A stretch of 64,000 nt of DNA. It comes from Pseudomonadota bacterium. Its GTDB lineage: Bacteria; Pseudomonadota; Gammaproteobacteria; Steroidobacterales; Steroidobacteraceae. The notes under the pieces are model-generated. The model worked only from the letters and a program-made list of their open reading frames with translations, ran no database searches and had not been told where the DNA came from. The stretch is taken from assembly GCA_018261655.1 (NCBI GenBank), contig JAGTSG010000014.1, positions 1-64,000 of the forward strand, written 5' to 3'. The stretch's first letter is position 1; the number at the start of each line of letters is the position of its first letter. The translations under genes and the position numbers were made by a program. Below, piece after piece: positions 8,221 to 16,719 of the stretch.

Positions 8221-9867
8221 ATGGGCAAGCGCGCGTGGCGTTATGCGCCGTTCCTGGCCTGGCCCTTCGTCGCCGCCGTCGCGGTCGCGTTCCGGGTGCC
8301 GCTGGCCATCGACGAGACCCGCTACCTGACGGTGGCCTGGGAGATGTACTCGCGCGGCGACTGGCTGGTGCCGCACCTCAACGGCGACTTCTACACCCAC
8401 AAGCCGCCGCTGCTGTTCTGGATGATCCTGATCGGCTGGAAGGCCTTCGGGGTGAGCGAGTGGTGGCCGCGGCTCGTTCCCGCGCTCGTCGGTCTCGCGG
8501 CCTGGGGATTGCTGTGGCGGCTGGCCCGGCGTCTCTGGCCGCAGGTTGAGGACGTCCCCCCTCTGGCGGTCATCCTGACCGGGGGAATGCTCGTCTGGGC
8601 GGTCACCAGCACCCTGATCATGTTCGACCTGCTGCTCACCGCCTGCGTCCTGCTCGGGATCCTGGGGCTGGCTCGCGCCGGCGCGGATGACGCACGCGGC
8701 TGGTGGTTGTTCGGTCTGGGACTCGGGCTCGGGATCCTCGCCAAGGGCCCGGTGGCGCTCCTGCAGCTGCTGCTGCCGGCCGCGCTCGGCCCGGTCTGGA
8801 GCGCAGTGGCCCGTGCGCGACCCGGCGCGTGGTACCTCCGCCTCGGGGGCGGCTTCCTGCTGGGGGCCGCCATCGCGCTCGCCTGGGTCGTGCCGGCCGC
8901 GATCGCGGGGGGCGAGGAATACTCGCGCATGATCCTCTGGAACCAGACGGCCGACCGGCTGGCGCAGAGCTTCGCGCACCAGCGGCCGTTCTGGTGGTAC
9001 TTGCCCCTCGTGCCGGTGATGTCGCTGCCCTGGATGCTGTGGCGGCCGGCGTTGCGCGGCGCGAAGGACGCCGTGCTCGCGCTCGAGCCGGGGGCGCGGT
9101 TCTGCCTGGCGTGGGCCCTTCCCGTCTTCCTCGTCTTCTGCGTCATCAGCGGCAAGCAGCCCCAGTACCTGCTGCCGCTGATGCCGGCGGTCGCGTTGCT
9201 GGCGGCGCGCGGCATGGCCACGAGCTATGCGATGTCCTATCGCGCCGGGCGGGTGGTGGCGCTGCTGCCGCTCATGGCGGTCGCCATCGCGATGATCGCC
9301 TCGATCTGGCCCGGCGGGGACTGGCACGACGGCTGGCTCGAGGAGGTCCACCCGGCCTGGACCGTGGCGGTGTGCGCCGTGCTCGCCTGGGCCGCGCTGC
9401 CGTTTCGCGTGAGTCTGATCGAGGGCGCGGCGCGGCTCCACGTTGCCGTCGCGCTCTCGCTGGCGCTGGTGACGGCGGCCCTGCTCGGCTCCGCGACCGG
9501 CCGGCCGTACGGCGTGGGCCCCGCCGCGGCCGAGGTCGCCGCCCTGCAGCAACAGGGGCTGACGGTCGCCTATCTCGGTGACTACCACGGCCAGCTCGGT
9601 TTCGTCGGGCGCCTGCGCGACCCGCTGCCCGAGTTGCGGCGGCCGGCCGACCTGCAGGCGCTGGCGGCTCGCGACCCGTCGGCGCGGGTCCTGGTCGAGT
9701 CGCGCGGCAACCCGCTCGTTGCGGCGCCGCAGTTGCCGTCGGCGGCGCTGGCCTACCGTACGGGGTACTGGTCCATCTGGGAGGCGCGACAGCTGGTGGC
9801 GCACCCCGGGATCCTCGAGGCGATTCGCGCGCGCGGACTGCGGCCGGAGGTGGAATCAACGGAGTGA
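8221..9867 (+). CDS. ArnT/PMT-like glycosyltransferase family 39/83 membrane protein
   Basis: A 548-aa polytopic membrane protein of the ArnT/dolichyl-phosphate-mannose mannosyltransferase superfamily. The first periplasmic loop carries the acidic motif [13 protein letters not shown], the expected catalytic region. It is followed by HKPPLLFW and a series of about a dozen hydrophobic helices, and the last ~130 residues form a soluble periplasmic domain. Such enzymes move a sugar from an undecaprenyl carrier to lipid A, protein or another lipid. The acceptor cannot be told. A second paralogue is at 49.5-51.0 kb. The start ATG lies 77 bp after the winged-helix gene; the TGA overlaps a short extension ahead of the next gene. 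Confidence 0.85.
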   Translation: MGKRAWRYAPFLAWPFVAAVAVAFRVPLAIDETRYLTVAWEMYSRGDWLVPHLNGDFYTHKPPLLFWMILIGWKAFGVSEWWPRLVPALVGLAAWGLLWRLARRLWPQVEDVPPLAVILTGGMLVWAVTSTLIMFDLLLTACVLLGILGLARAGADDARGWWLFGLGLGLGILAKGPVALLQLLLPAALGPVWSAVARARPGAWYLRLGGGFLLGAAIALAWVVPAAIAGGEEYSRMILWNQTADRLAQSFAHQRPFWWYLPLVPVMSLPWMLWRPALRGAKDAVLALEPGARFCLAWALPVFLVFCVISGKQPQYLLPLMPAVALLAARGMATSYAMSYRAGRVVALLPLMAVAIAMIASIWPGGDWHDGWLEEVHPAWTVAVCAVLAWAALPFRVSLIEGAARLHVAVALSLALVTAALLGSATGRPYGVGPAAAEVAALQQQGLTVAYLGDYHGQLGFVGRLRDPLPELRRPADLQALAARDPSARVLVESRGNPLVAAPQLPSAALAYRTGYWSIWEARQLVAHPGILEAIRARGLRPEVESTE

Positions 9868-9896
9868 CTTTGGTTACTGATCGGTCGCATGCTGCA

Positions 9897-9910
9897 GCGC
9901 AAAGTTGCGC
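9897..9910. promoter_or_regulatory. Inverted repeat upstream of DUF2892 gene
   Basis: GCGCAA-AG-TTGCGC is a perfect 6-2-6 inverted repeat 29 bp upstream of the DUF2892 start. It lies just before the Shine-Dalgarno GGAGG at 9924-9928. Its position fits an operator for the DUF2892-RND-sqr run. No cognate regulator is identified, and a repeat this short could be chance in GC-rich DNA. Confidence 0.35.
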
Positions 9911-9938
9911 CTCCGAATGGACTGGAGGATTGAGAATC

Positions 9939-10142
9939 ATGAGCATCGACCGCGCGGTGTTCGCCATGGCCGGCTTCATGGTGTTGCTGAGCCTGCTGCT
10001 GGCGCATTTCGTCAGCCCCCTGTGGCTGTGGCTCACGGCCTTTGTCGGACTGAATCTCCTGCAGTCCGCGTTCACCGGGTTCTGCCCGGCGGCCCTCATC
10101 TTCAAGCGGCTCGGCCTCAAGGCCGGCTGCGCCTTCAACTGA
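9939..10142 (+). CDS. DUF2892 small inner-membrane protein
   Basis: A 67-aa protein with two hydrophobic segments ([18 protein letters not shown] and [16 protein letters not shown]). They are followed by the family signature [17 protein letters not shown]2892 is the membrane part of YgaP-type rhodanese proteins and is commonly found beside sulfide/persulfide genes. The ATG was chosen over an upstream one because of GGAGG ten bases upstream and the start of homology. It is followed 13 bp later by the RND adaptor and, at the end of the run, by sulfide:quinone oxidoreductase, so a role in handling reactive sulfur is plausible but inferred. Confidence 0.85.
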   Translation: MSIDRAVFAMAGFMVLLSLLLAHFVSPLWLWLTAFVGLNLLQSAFTGFCPAALIFKRLGLKAGCAFN

Positions 10143-10155
10143 GGCGACCCCTGCC

Positions 10156-11217
10156 ATGGGCCGACTGCCTGCCCGTCTTGCCGCGGTCCTCCTGCTGACC
10201 ATTCCCGTCCTCGCCGCCTGCGGCGGAGGCCACGAACCCGGGGTCACGGCGACCGCGCCGGGCGCCCAGCTCGAGACCCTCGTCGTTGCCGCGGGCCCGG
10301 GCGAGGGGGAGCGGATGTTCGACGGCATCGTCGAGGCCGTTCAGCAGGCCACCATCGCCGCGCAGACCTCGGGCCGGATCGTGGCCCTCGGGCGTGACGT
10401 GGACGACCCCGTGGCGCGCGGCGACATGATCCTCCGGATCAGCGGTGTCGAGCAGCGCGCGAGGCTGGACGGGGCGCAGCAGGCGCTGACCGAGGCGCGA
10501 GCCGTGGCGGCCGAAGCCCGCGCGCGCTACGCGCGCGTGAGCGACCTCGCCGCCAGGAAGCTGCTGTCGGGGGCGGACCTCGACCGCGCGACCGCGGACC
10601 GTGACGCGGCCGAGGCGCGCCTGGCATCTGCCGAGGCGGGCGTCGCGGCGGCGCAGGAACAGTTCGGCTACACGGAGATCCGCGCGCCGTTCGCGGGCGT
10701 CGTCACCGCGCGCCACGTGGAGGTCGGCGAGGCGGTCAGTCCCGGGCAGCCGCTGACGGCCGTCGCCGCCCTCGGCGCGCTCCGCGTCAACGTCGATGTG
10801 CCACAGGCGTTTGCGGACGAGATCCGCGGGCTCGGCGCCGCGCGCGTCTACGCGGGCAAGCAGGTGCTCGACTCGGCGCAGGTGACGGTATTCCCGGCTG
10901 CCGCGTCGGCGTCCAATACCGTCCGGGTACGCATCGACCTCGAGCCGGGCGTGGGTGATCTCTACCCGGGGATGTTCGTCAAGGCCGGCTTCCGCTCCGG
11001 CGAACCCGCGGCGCTGCGCGTCCCGGCGCGCGTCGTGGTCCGGCGCAGCGAGGTGACCGCCGTCTACGTGGTCGGGGAGGACCGGCAGGTCCGGCTCCGC
11101 CAGGTCCGGCTCGGACGCCAGGCGGGGGACGAATACGAGGTGCTGGCCGGGCTGTCCGCGGGCGAACGCGTTGCCGCCGACCCGGTGGCGGCGACGCTGG
11201 TCGTCGAGGGACGCTAG
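10156..11217 (+). CDS. RND efflux periplasmic adaptor (membrane fusion) lipoprotein
   Basis: A 353-aa HlyD/AcrA-type adaptor. The N-terminus is a lipoprotein signal ending in the lipobox LAAC (Cys about residue 21), so it should be acylated. A half-lipoyl motif (TIAAQTSGRIVALGRDVDDP) comes first, then a short coiled-coil hairpin (about 95-155). The second half-lipoyl segment (YTEIRAPFAGVVTARHVEVG), a beta-barrel and a membrane-proximal domain follow. It would link the permease encoded 3 bp downstream to an outer-membrane channel; no TolC-like gene is present in the window. The substrate is unknown. Confidence 0.93.
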   Translation: MGRLPARLAAVLLLTIPVLAACGGGHEPGVTATAPGAQLETLVVAAGPGEGERMFDGIVEAVQQATIAAQTSGRIVALGRDVDDPVARGDMILRISGVEQRARLDGAQQALTEARAVAAEARARYARVSDLAARKLLSGADLDRATADRDAAEARLASAEAGVAAAQEQFGYTEIRAPFAGVVTARHVEVGEAVSPGQPLTAVAALGALRVNVDVPQAFADEIRGLGAARVYAGKQVLDSAQVTVFPAAASASNTVRVRIDLEPGVGDLYPGMFVKAGFRSGEPAALRVPARVVVRRSEVTAVYVVGEDRQVRLRQVRLGRQAGDEYEVLAGLSAGERVAADPVAATLVVEGR

Positions 11218-11220
11218 CGA

Positions 11221-14200
11221 ATGTCCGCCGCCCCACTCGGCTTCTCGGGCCGCGTCGCCCGTACTTTCCTCACCAACCAGCTCACGCCGCTGCTGGCGCT
11301 CGCCGGCCTGCTGCTCGGGCTGTTCGCGGTGCTGGTGACGCCGCGCGAGGAGGAGCCGCAGATCGACGTGACGATGGCGAACGTCATCGTGCCGTTCCCC
11401 GGCGCCAGCGCGGCGGAGGTGGAGAGCCTGATCGCCGAGCCGATGGAGCAGGTGCTGGCCGAGATCTCCGGCGTCAAGCACCTGTACTCGGTGGCGCGGC
11501 CGGGTGCGGCGGTCCTGACGGTCGAGTTCGAGGTGGGCGTGCCGCGCGACACCGCGATCGTCCACCTGTACAACGCCATCTTCTCGAACCTCGACATGCC
11601 GCCGCCCAACCTCGGCTGGCTGCAACCGATCATCAAGCCCAAGGGCATCGACGACGTGCCGGTCGTCACCGTGACGCTGTGGACGCGCGACCCCGCGCGG
11701 GGTTCCTACGACCTCGGGAAGGTCGCGCATGCGCTCGAGGGCGAGCTCAAGCGCGTGCACGGCGCGCGTAACGTCTACACGGTGGGCGGCCCGGACGACG
11801 TCGTGCACGTCGAGCTGGACCCGCAGCGGCTGGCCGGCCACGGGCTGACGGCAACCGAACTGGTCGCGCGGCTCGAGGCCGCCAACATCGTGCGCCACGC
11901 GGGCGGACTGGTCGGCGGCGGCGTCGAGACGCCGGTGCAGGCGGGCACCTTCCTGGCCGGACGGGAGGACGTCGCGGGACTGGTGGTCGGCCTGAGCGAC
12001 GGGCGCCCGGTCTTCCTCGAGGACGTGGCGCGCGTGTCGGCGGGTCCCGACCAGCCGGACCAGTACGTGTGGATGGGCGCCGGCCCCGCCGCATCGAGCC
12101 GTGGCATCGAGCTGACCGGCGAGGTGCCCGCGGTGACCGTCGCGCTGTCGAAGCAGCCGGGCATGAACGCCGTGGACGTGACGCGCAGGGTCGTGGCGCA
12201 GCTCGAGTCGCTGCGCGGCGTCGTCATTCCGGAAGGCGTCGAGGCGACGGTGACGCGCAACTACGGCGAGACGGCCAACGACAAGGCGCAGAAGCTGATC
12301 CAGAAGCTGTCCTTTGCCACGGCGTCGGTGGTGCTGCTGGTGCTGCTCGCGCTCGGCTGGCGCGAGGCCGTCGTGGTGGGCGCCGCGGTCGTCGTCACGC
12401 TCGCGGCCACGTTGTTCGCCTCCTGGGCCTGGGGATTCACGCTCAACCGCGTGTCGCTGTTCGCGCTGATCTTCTCGATCGGCATCCTGGTCGACGATGC
12501 GATCGTCGTCGTGGAGAACATCCACCGCCACATGGCGCTCGGCGGCCGCAGGCTGCTGGACGCGATCCCGCAGGCGGTCGACGAGGTCGGCGGCCCGACG
12601 ATCCTGGCGACCTTCACGGTGATCGCTGCGCTCGTCCCGATGGCCTTCGTCACCGGGCTGATGGGGCCGTACATGAGCCCGATCCCCATCAACGCCAGCC
12701 TCGGCATGGTGATCTCGCTGGTCGTGGCCTTCGTGTTCACGCCGTGGCTGTCGAACCGGATGATGGCCGGCCACGACTTCAGCCAGCACGCGGGCCACGG
12801 GAAGGCGCCGCTCGAGCCGCTCTTCGAGCGCGTGATGTCGCCATTCCTGACGCATCCTGCGGCGCGCCGCAACCGCCTTCGCCTCTACGGCGCGACACTG
12901 GTGGCGATCCTGGCCGCGGTCAGCCTCGTTGGCCTCAAGTGGGTCGTGCTCAAGATGCTGCCCTTCGACAACAAGTCGGAGTTCCAGGTCGTGGTCAACA
13001 TGCCCGAGGGCACGCCGGTGGAGCGCACCGCGCAGGTGCTCGGCGAACTGGCCGCGGAGGTGCGCAAGGTTCCCGAGGTGACGGACTACCAGGCCTACGC
13101 AGGCACCGCCGCGCCCATCAACTTCAACGGGCTGGTCCGGCAGTACTACCTGCGCGAGAGCAGCGAGCTCGGCGACCTGCAGGTCAACCTGGTTGACAAG
13201 CACGACCGCGAACGGCAGAGCCACGAGATCGCCGCTGGCCTGCGGCCGTCGCTGGCCGCGATCGGCCGGCAATACGCTGCGTCGGTGCAGGTCGTGGAGG
13301 TGCCGCCGGGACCGCCGGTCATGGCGCCGATCGTCGCGGAAATCTACGGGCCGTCCTACGAGTCGCAGCGCGAGCTGGCCCGCGAGGTCCGCAGGATCTT
13401 CGACGGCACGGCCGACATCATCGACGTGGACGACAGCCTGGAGGCCGATGTCGACCGGCTGGTCGTCACCGTGGACCGCCAGAAGGCGGCCATGCTGGGT
13501 GTCCCGCAGCAGGCGGTGACCGAGACCATCGCCATGGCCACCGGCGGGATCGACGCCACCTTCGTCCGGCTGGGCCGGGAAAAGTACCCGGTGGCCGTGC
13601 GCGTCGAGCTGCCGGTGGCCGAGAAGGCGAGCCTCGATCGCGTGCTGGCGCTGCGGGTGCGGACGCTGGCCGGCGACATGGTGCCGCTGTCGGAGATCAC
13701 GCGCGTGGAGCGGGTCGGCTGGGACCCGGTCATCTACCGCAAGGATGGCTCGCGCTACGCCTGGGTGACCGGCGACGGCGGCGGCGAGCTCGACAGCCCC
13801 CTGTACGGCATGTTCGGGATGGTCGGGCGCGTCGCGGACGAGAAGCCGGGCGGCCGCGACGTCCGGCAGTACTTCACGCGGCAGCCGGACCCGAGCGCGG
13901 GGTTCGCCATCAAGTGGGACGGCGAGTGGCAGATCACCTACGAGACCTTCCGTGACATGGGCCTCGCGTACTCGGTCGGGCTGATCCTGATCTTCCTGCT
14001 CGTCGTCGCGCAGTTCGGCAGCTACGCGGTGCCACTGGTCATCATGGCGCCGATCCCGCTGACGCTGATCGGCATCATGCCCGGCCACGCGTTGCTGGGC
14101 GCGCAGTTCACGGCCACCTCGATGATCGGCATGATTGCCCTGGCCGGCATCATCGTCCGCAATTCCATCCTGCTGGTGGACTTCGTCAACGTCGAGCTCG

Positions 14201-14433
14201 CGGCCGGCAAGGACCTGGCGCATGCTGTCATCCGCGCGGGCGCGGTGCGCGCCAAGCCGATCGTGCTGACGGCCGTGGCGGCGATGATGGGGGCCTTCTT
14301 CATCCTCGACGACCCCATCTTCAACGGCCTGGCCGTGTCGCTGATCTTCGGCATCCTCGTGTCGACCTTGCTGACGTTGCTCGTGATACCCATCCTCTAT
14401 TACAGCTACCGCCGGAGGCAGCTCCAGGGCTGA
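11221..14433 (+). CDS. RND efflux permease, AcrB family
   Basis: A 1070-aa proton-driven exporter of the AcrB/hydrophobe-amphiphile class, full length. It shows the N-terminal helix, two large periplasmic loops and the twelve-helix pattern. TM4 has the proton-relay motif LVDDAIVVVENIHR (about residues 423-436). The second repeat has FLLVVAQFGSY and the closing helices after GIMPGHALLGAQFTATSMIG. It is translationally close to the adaptor gene and 32 bp ahead of sqr. The pairing with sulfide:quinone oxidoreductase and DUF2892 points to export of a compound produced under sulfide stress or of polysulfide-related species; this is inference. Long open frames on the opposite strand here are GC-codon shadows. 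Confidence 0.95.
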   Translation: MSAAPLGFSGRVARTFLTNQLTPLLALAGLLLGLFAVLVTPREEEPQIDVTMANVIVPFPGASAAEVESLIAEPMEQVLAEISGVKHLYSVARPGAAVLTVEFEVGVPRDTAIVHLYNAIFSNLDMPPPNLGWLQPIIKPKGIDDVPVVTVTLWTRDPARGSYDLGKVAHALEGELKRVHGARNVYTVGGPDDVVHVELDPQRLAGHGLTATELVARLEAANIVRHAGGLVGGGVETPVQAGTFLAGREDVAGLVVGLSDGRPVFLEDVARVSAGPDQPDQYVWMGAGPAASSRGIELTGEVPAVTVALSKQPGMNAVDVTRRVVAQLESLRGVVIPEGVEATVTRNYGETANDKAQKLIQKLSFATASVVLLVLLALGWREAVVVGAAVVVTLAATLFASWAWGFTLNRVSLFALIFSIGILVDDAIVVVENIHRHMALGGRRLLDAIPQAVDEVGGPTILATFTVIAALVPMAFVTGLMGPYMSPIPINASLGMVISLVVAFVFTPWLSNRMMAGHDFSQHAGHGKAPLEPLFERVMSPFLTHPAARRNRLRLYGATLVAILAAVSLVGLKWVVLKMLPFDNKSEFQVVVNMPEGTPVERTAQVLGELAAEVRKVPEVTDYQAYAGTAAPINFNGLVRQYYLRESSELGDLQVNLVDKHDRERQSHEIAAGLRPSLAAIGRQYAASVQVVEVPPGPPVMAPIVAEIYGPSYESQRELAREVRRIFDGTADIIDVDDSLEADVDRLVVTVDRQKAAMLGVPQQAVTETIAMATGGIDATFVRLGREKYPVAVRVELPVAEKASLDRVLALRVRTLAGDMVPLSEITRVERVGWDPVIYRKDGSRYAWVTGDGGGELDSPLYGMFGMVGRVADEKPGGRDVRQYFTRQPDPSAGFAIKWDGEWQITYETFRDMGLAYSVGLILIFLLVVAQFGSYAVPLVIMAPIPLTLIGIMPGHALLGAQFTATSMIGMIALAGIIVRNSILLVDFVNVELAAGKDLAHAVIRAGAVRAKPIVLTAVAAMMGAFFILDDPIFNGLAVSLIFGILVSTLLTLLVIPILYYSYRRRQLQG

Positions 14434-14465
14434 AACCGGCCACCACCGACAAAAGGGGACATGAC

Positions 14466-15734
14466 ATGGCAACCGTAGTGGTACTGGGCGCGGGACTGGG
14501 CGGCATCCCGACGGCCTACGAAGTGCGCAGCAAGCTCGACGTCAGCCACCGGGTCGTCATGGTGGGCTCGAGCGAGTTCTACGAGTTCACGCCGTCCAAC
14601 CCCTGGGTTGCGGTCGGCTGGCGCAAGCTGGAGCAGACCCGTGTGGACATGCGCCGGCCCTTCGAGCGCAAGGGCATCGAGTTCGTCCCGGAGCTGGCGA
14701 CGCACATCGACGCGCCCGGGCGGAAGCTGACGCTCAAGAGCGGCAAGGTCATCGACTACGACTACCTGGTCATCGCCACCGGCCCGAAGCTCGCCTTCGA
14801 GGAAGTGCCGGGACTGGGACCGGAAGGCTTCACGCAGTCCATCTGCACCCACGACCACGCCGAGCGCGCCTGGCGGGCGTACGAGAAGTTCGTGGCCAAC
14901 CCGGGCCCGGTGGTCATCGGCGCGGCGGCGGGCGCCAGCTGCTTCGGTCCCGCCTACGAGATGGCGATGATCCTCGACGCGGACCTGCGCAAGCGCAGGA
15001 TCCGCGACAAGGTACCGATGACCTTCGTCAGCAGCGAGCCGTACATCGGCCACATGGGCCTGGGCGGCGTCGGCGACAGCAAGGGACTCATGGAGTCCGA
15101 ACTGCGGCAGCGCCACATCAAGTGGATCACCAACGCGAAGGTGGCCGAGGCGCAGGAGGGCAAGCTCCGCGTCCAGGAGATGGACGACGAGGGGAAGCTG
15201 CGCAAGGAGCACGAGCTGCCGTTCAAGTGGGCCATGATCCTGCCGGCGTTCAAGGGCGTGGACGCCGTCGCGGCGGTCCCGGAGCTGTGCAACCCGCGCG
15301 GCTTCGTCATCGTCGACGAGCACCAGCGCAGCAGGAAGTACCCGAGCATCTTCTCCGCCGGCGTCTGCATCGCCATCCCGCCGGTCGAGGTGACGCCGGT
15401 GCCGACCGGCGCCCCGAAGACCGGCTTCATGATCGAGTCGATGGTGAGCGCGATCGCCGAGAACATCGCCGCGGACCTGTCGGGTCGGCCCGCGGAAGCC
15501 AGGGCGACCTGGAACGCATTGTGCCTGGCCGACTTCGGGGACTCGGGCGCCGCCTTCGTCGCGCTGCCGCAGATTCCGCCGCGCAACGTCACCTGGGCGC
15601 GCCAGGGCTATTGGGTCCACGTCGCCAAGATCGCGTTCGAGAAGTACTTCCTGCGCAAGGTCCGCACCGGCTCGATCACGCCGGTGTACGAGAAGTACGT
15701 CCTGAAGATCATGGGGCTGCACTCGCTGAAGTAG
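14466..15734 (+). CDS. sqr: Sulfide:quinone oxidoreductase (type I)
   Basis: A 422-aa flavoprotein oxidising sulfide to polysulfide/sulfane sulfur with quinone as acceptor, peripheral to the inner membrane. The FAD motif VLGAGLGGIPTAYEV opens the protein. The three catalytic cysteines known from the Acidithiobacillus ferrooxidans enzyme are at Cys127 (QSICTHDHA), Cys159 (AGASCFGPAYE) and Cys353 (TWNALCLADFGD). PPVEVTPVPTGAPKTG and the amphipathic C-terminus (FEKYFLRKV...VLKIMGL) are also conserved. Length equals the family norm. It is the last gene of the DUF2892-RND run and is followed by the repeat cluster. Confidence 0.93.
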   Translation: MATVVVLGAGLGGIPTAYEVRSKLDVSHRVVMVGSSEFYEFTPSNPWVAVGWRKLEQTRVDMRRPFERKGIEFVPELATHIDAPGRKLTLKSGKVIDYDYLVIATGPKLAFEEVPGLGPEGFTQSICTHDHAERAWRAYEKFVANPGPVVIGAAAGASCFGPAYEMAMILDADLRKRRIRDKVPMTFVSSEPYIGHMGLGGVGDSKGLMESELRQRHIKWITNAKVAEAQEGKLRVQEMDDEGKLRKEHELPFKWAMILPAFKGVDAVAAVPELCNPRGFVIVDEHQRSRKYPSIFSAGVCIAIPPVEVTPVPTGAPKTGFMIESMVSAIAENIAADLSGRPAEARATWNALCLADFGDSGAAFVALPQIPPRNVTWARQGYWVHVAKIAFEKYFLRKVRTGSITPVYEKYVLKIMGLHSLK

Positions 15735-15770
15735 CGCCGCGCCCGACGCACCCGACGCACACGGCTCGAG

Positions 15771-15885
15771 CGCTCAAAGGGCGGATCCCCGCTGCGCTTG
15801 CGCGGTTTGCCTGGCGCGGTCTTCGGTCGGCCGGTCTTGCCCGGCACGGACGCTCGACGGGCGGGTCCCCGCTGCGCTCGCTCGG
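15771..15885. repeat. Direct repeat pair, 80-bp period
   Basis: The segment at 15771-15805 recurs at 15851-15885, exactly 80 bp further on, with about 30 of 35 positions identical. The shared core is GCGG(A/G)TCCCCGCTGCGCT(T/C)GC. It lies in the 404-bp gap between sqr and the convergent trxC. The gap holds no credible gene, only this and the related inverted-repeat elements. Confidence 0.6.
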
Positions 15886-15934
15886 CTCCGCTGCGCTCCG
15901 CAAGCACAACTCGCTCGCTCCGGGGGACGCCGCC
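15860..15934 (-). repeat. GC-rich dispersed inverted-repeat element, copy A
   Basis: A 75-bp unit bounded by imperfect inverted ends (GGCGGGTCCCC and GGGGGACGCCGCC). Its core at 15869-15910 is the reverse complement of 60499-60540 with one mismatch in 42 positions. The two copies therefore belong to one dispersed family. In the minus-strand reading it contains GAGCGCAGCGGAGCCGAGCG. Confidence 0.75.
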
Positions 15935-15987
15935 CTTCGCGCCCGTGCCTCGCGCGTGCTGCCGCCGTTCGGGCGCGGTCGAGGGAG

Positions 15988-16055
15988 GGCCGGTCCCCGA
16001 AGCGAGGGAGTTTGGATCGGCCCGAAGGGCCCGACCGAGCGAAGCGGGACCGGCC
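15988..16055 (+). repeat. GC-rich dispersed inverted-repeat element, copy B
   Basis: A 68-bp unit bounded by perfect 10-bp inverted ends GGCCGGTCCC (15988-15997) and GGGACCGGCC (16046-16055). The same ends bound copy C at 60477-60548. Left-end identity extends to GGCCGGTCCCCGAAG, and the right ends share CCGAGCGAA(..)GCGGGACCGGCCG. Inside is a second small hairpin, GGCCC-GAA-GGGCC. It may also help end transcription of the convergent sqr and trxC genes. Confidence 0.75.
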
Positions 16056-16138
16056 GACCGCTGACCGCGCCAAACAGACTGCGCGAGCGCCGCTGGGACG
16101 CTGCCCGATGAGGGCCCGTTCCGGCGTTATGCGCTCCG

Positions 16139-16588
16139 TCAGACGACCGACTCGAGCCAACGCGCCAGCGATCCCGCGTCCAGGGCCCCGGCCTGTTGCG
16201 CCACCGGCCGCCCGCCGCGGAACACGATCAGCGTCGGGATGCTGCGGATGTTGAAGCGCGCCGCGAGCTGCGGCTCGGCATCGGTGTTCACCTTGGCGAA
16301 TCGCAGGCGCGGCTCGAACTGCCGGGCGGCCGCCTCGAAGCGGGGCGCCATCGCGTGGCAGGGGCCGCACCAGGGAGCCCAGAAGTCCACGACGACGGGC
16401 AGGCCGCCGCGCGCCACGTGGGCTTCGAAGGCCCCTGCGTCGAGTTCGGTGGGATGTCCGGTGAACAAGGGGGACTTGCAGCGCGGACAGCGCGGATGAT
16501 CCCCCAGGCGTTCCGCCGGGACGCGTGCCAGGCCGTGGCAGGCGGGACAGGCGACGTGGACGGGATCCTGGCTTGCTGCGACCGGCAT
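16139..16588 (-). CDS. trxC: Thioredoxin 2
   Basis: A 149-aa TrxC-type thioredoxin: disulfide reductase in the cytoplasm. The N-terminal extension has two CxxC pairs (CPACHG and CPRCKS) that bind zinc in TrxC, followed by a thioredoxin fold with active site WAPWCGPC and the cis-Pro loop [14 protein letters not shown] lies well placed before the ATG. It converges on sqr across the repeat cluster and diverges from cbpA. Oxidative-stress control (OxyR) is known for E. coli trxC, but no binding site was identified here. Confidence 0.95.
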   Translation of the reverse strand: MPVAASQDPVHVACPACHGLARVPAERLGDHPRCPRCKSPLFTGHPTELDAGAFEAHVARGGLPVVVDFWAPWCGPCHAMAPRFEAAARQFEPRLRFAKVNTDAEPQLAARFNIRSIPTLIVFRGGRPVAQQAGALDAGSLARWLESVV

Positions 16589-16661
16589 GGGGTCCTCCCG
16601 GGGTGGCCGGACCGGCGGCCGGGGCGCGCGGCGGTCCTGCGCGCCTTACGGACGTCGCGGC

Positions 16662-16690
16662 CTTGAAAAGTGACCGAAACTACCTACATC
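16662..16690 (+). promoter_or_regulatory. Sigma-32-like heat-shock promoter ahead of cbpA
   Basis: CTTGAAA at 16662-16668 matches the sigma-32 minus-35 consensus. After a 14-nt spacer, CCTACATC at 16683-16690 resembles the CCCCATNT minus-10. It sits 30 bp upstream of the cbpA ATG in the divergent trxC/cbpA gap. A DnaJ-family gene is a natural heat-shock target. The minus-10 match is partial, so this is a candidate only. Confidence 0.42.
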
Positions 16691-16719
16691 CCAAGTGGGA
16701 CCCATCGGAACCGATTTCA

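Noticed and set aside
7930-9804. Minus-strand open frame of 624 codons opposite the ArnT-like gene
   Set aside because: Shadow frame of low-complexity Arg/His/Gln; no motif.
10135-14472. Open frame of 1445 codons on the minus strand opposite the RND permease
   Set aside because: Its His/Arg/Asp-rich low-complexity protein is the mirror of GC-rich codons in the permease; the plus-strand protein has strong family motifs.
15709-16111. Short proteins translated across the repeat cluster after sqr
   Set aside because: Same residues recur because of the repeats (for example CLRSAAEPSERSG at both 15.9 and 60.5 kb); no ribosome-binding site or family, so repeat DNA not genes.
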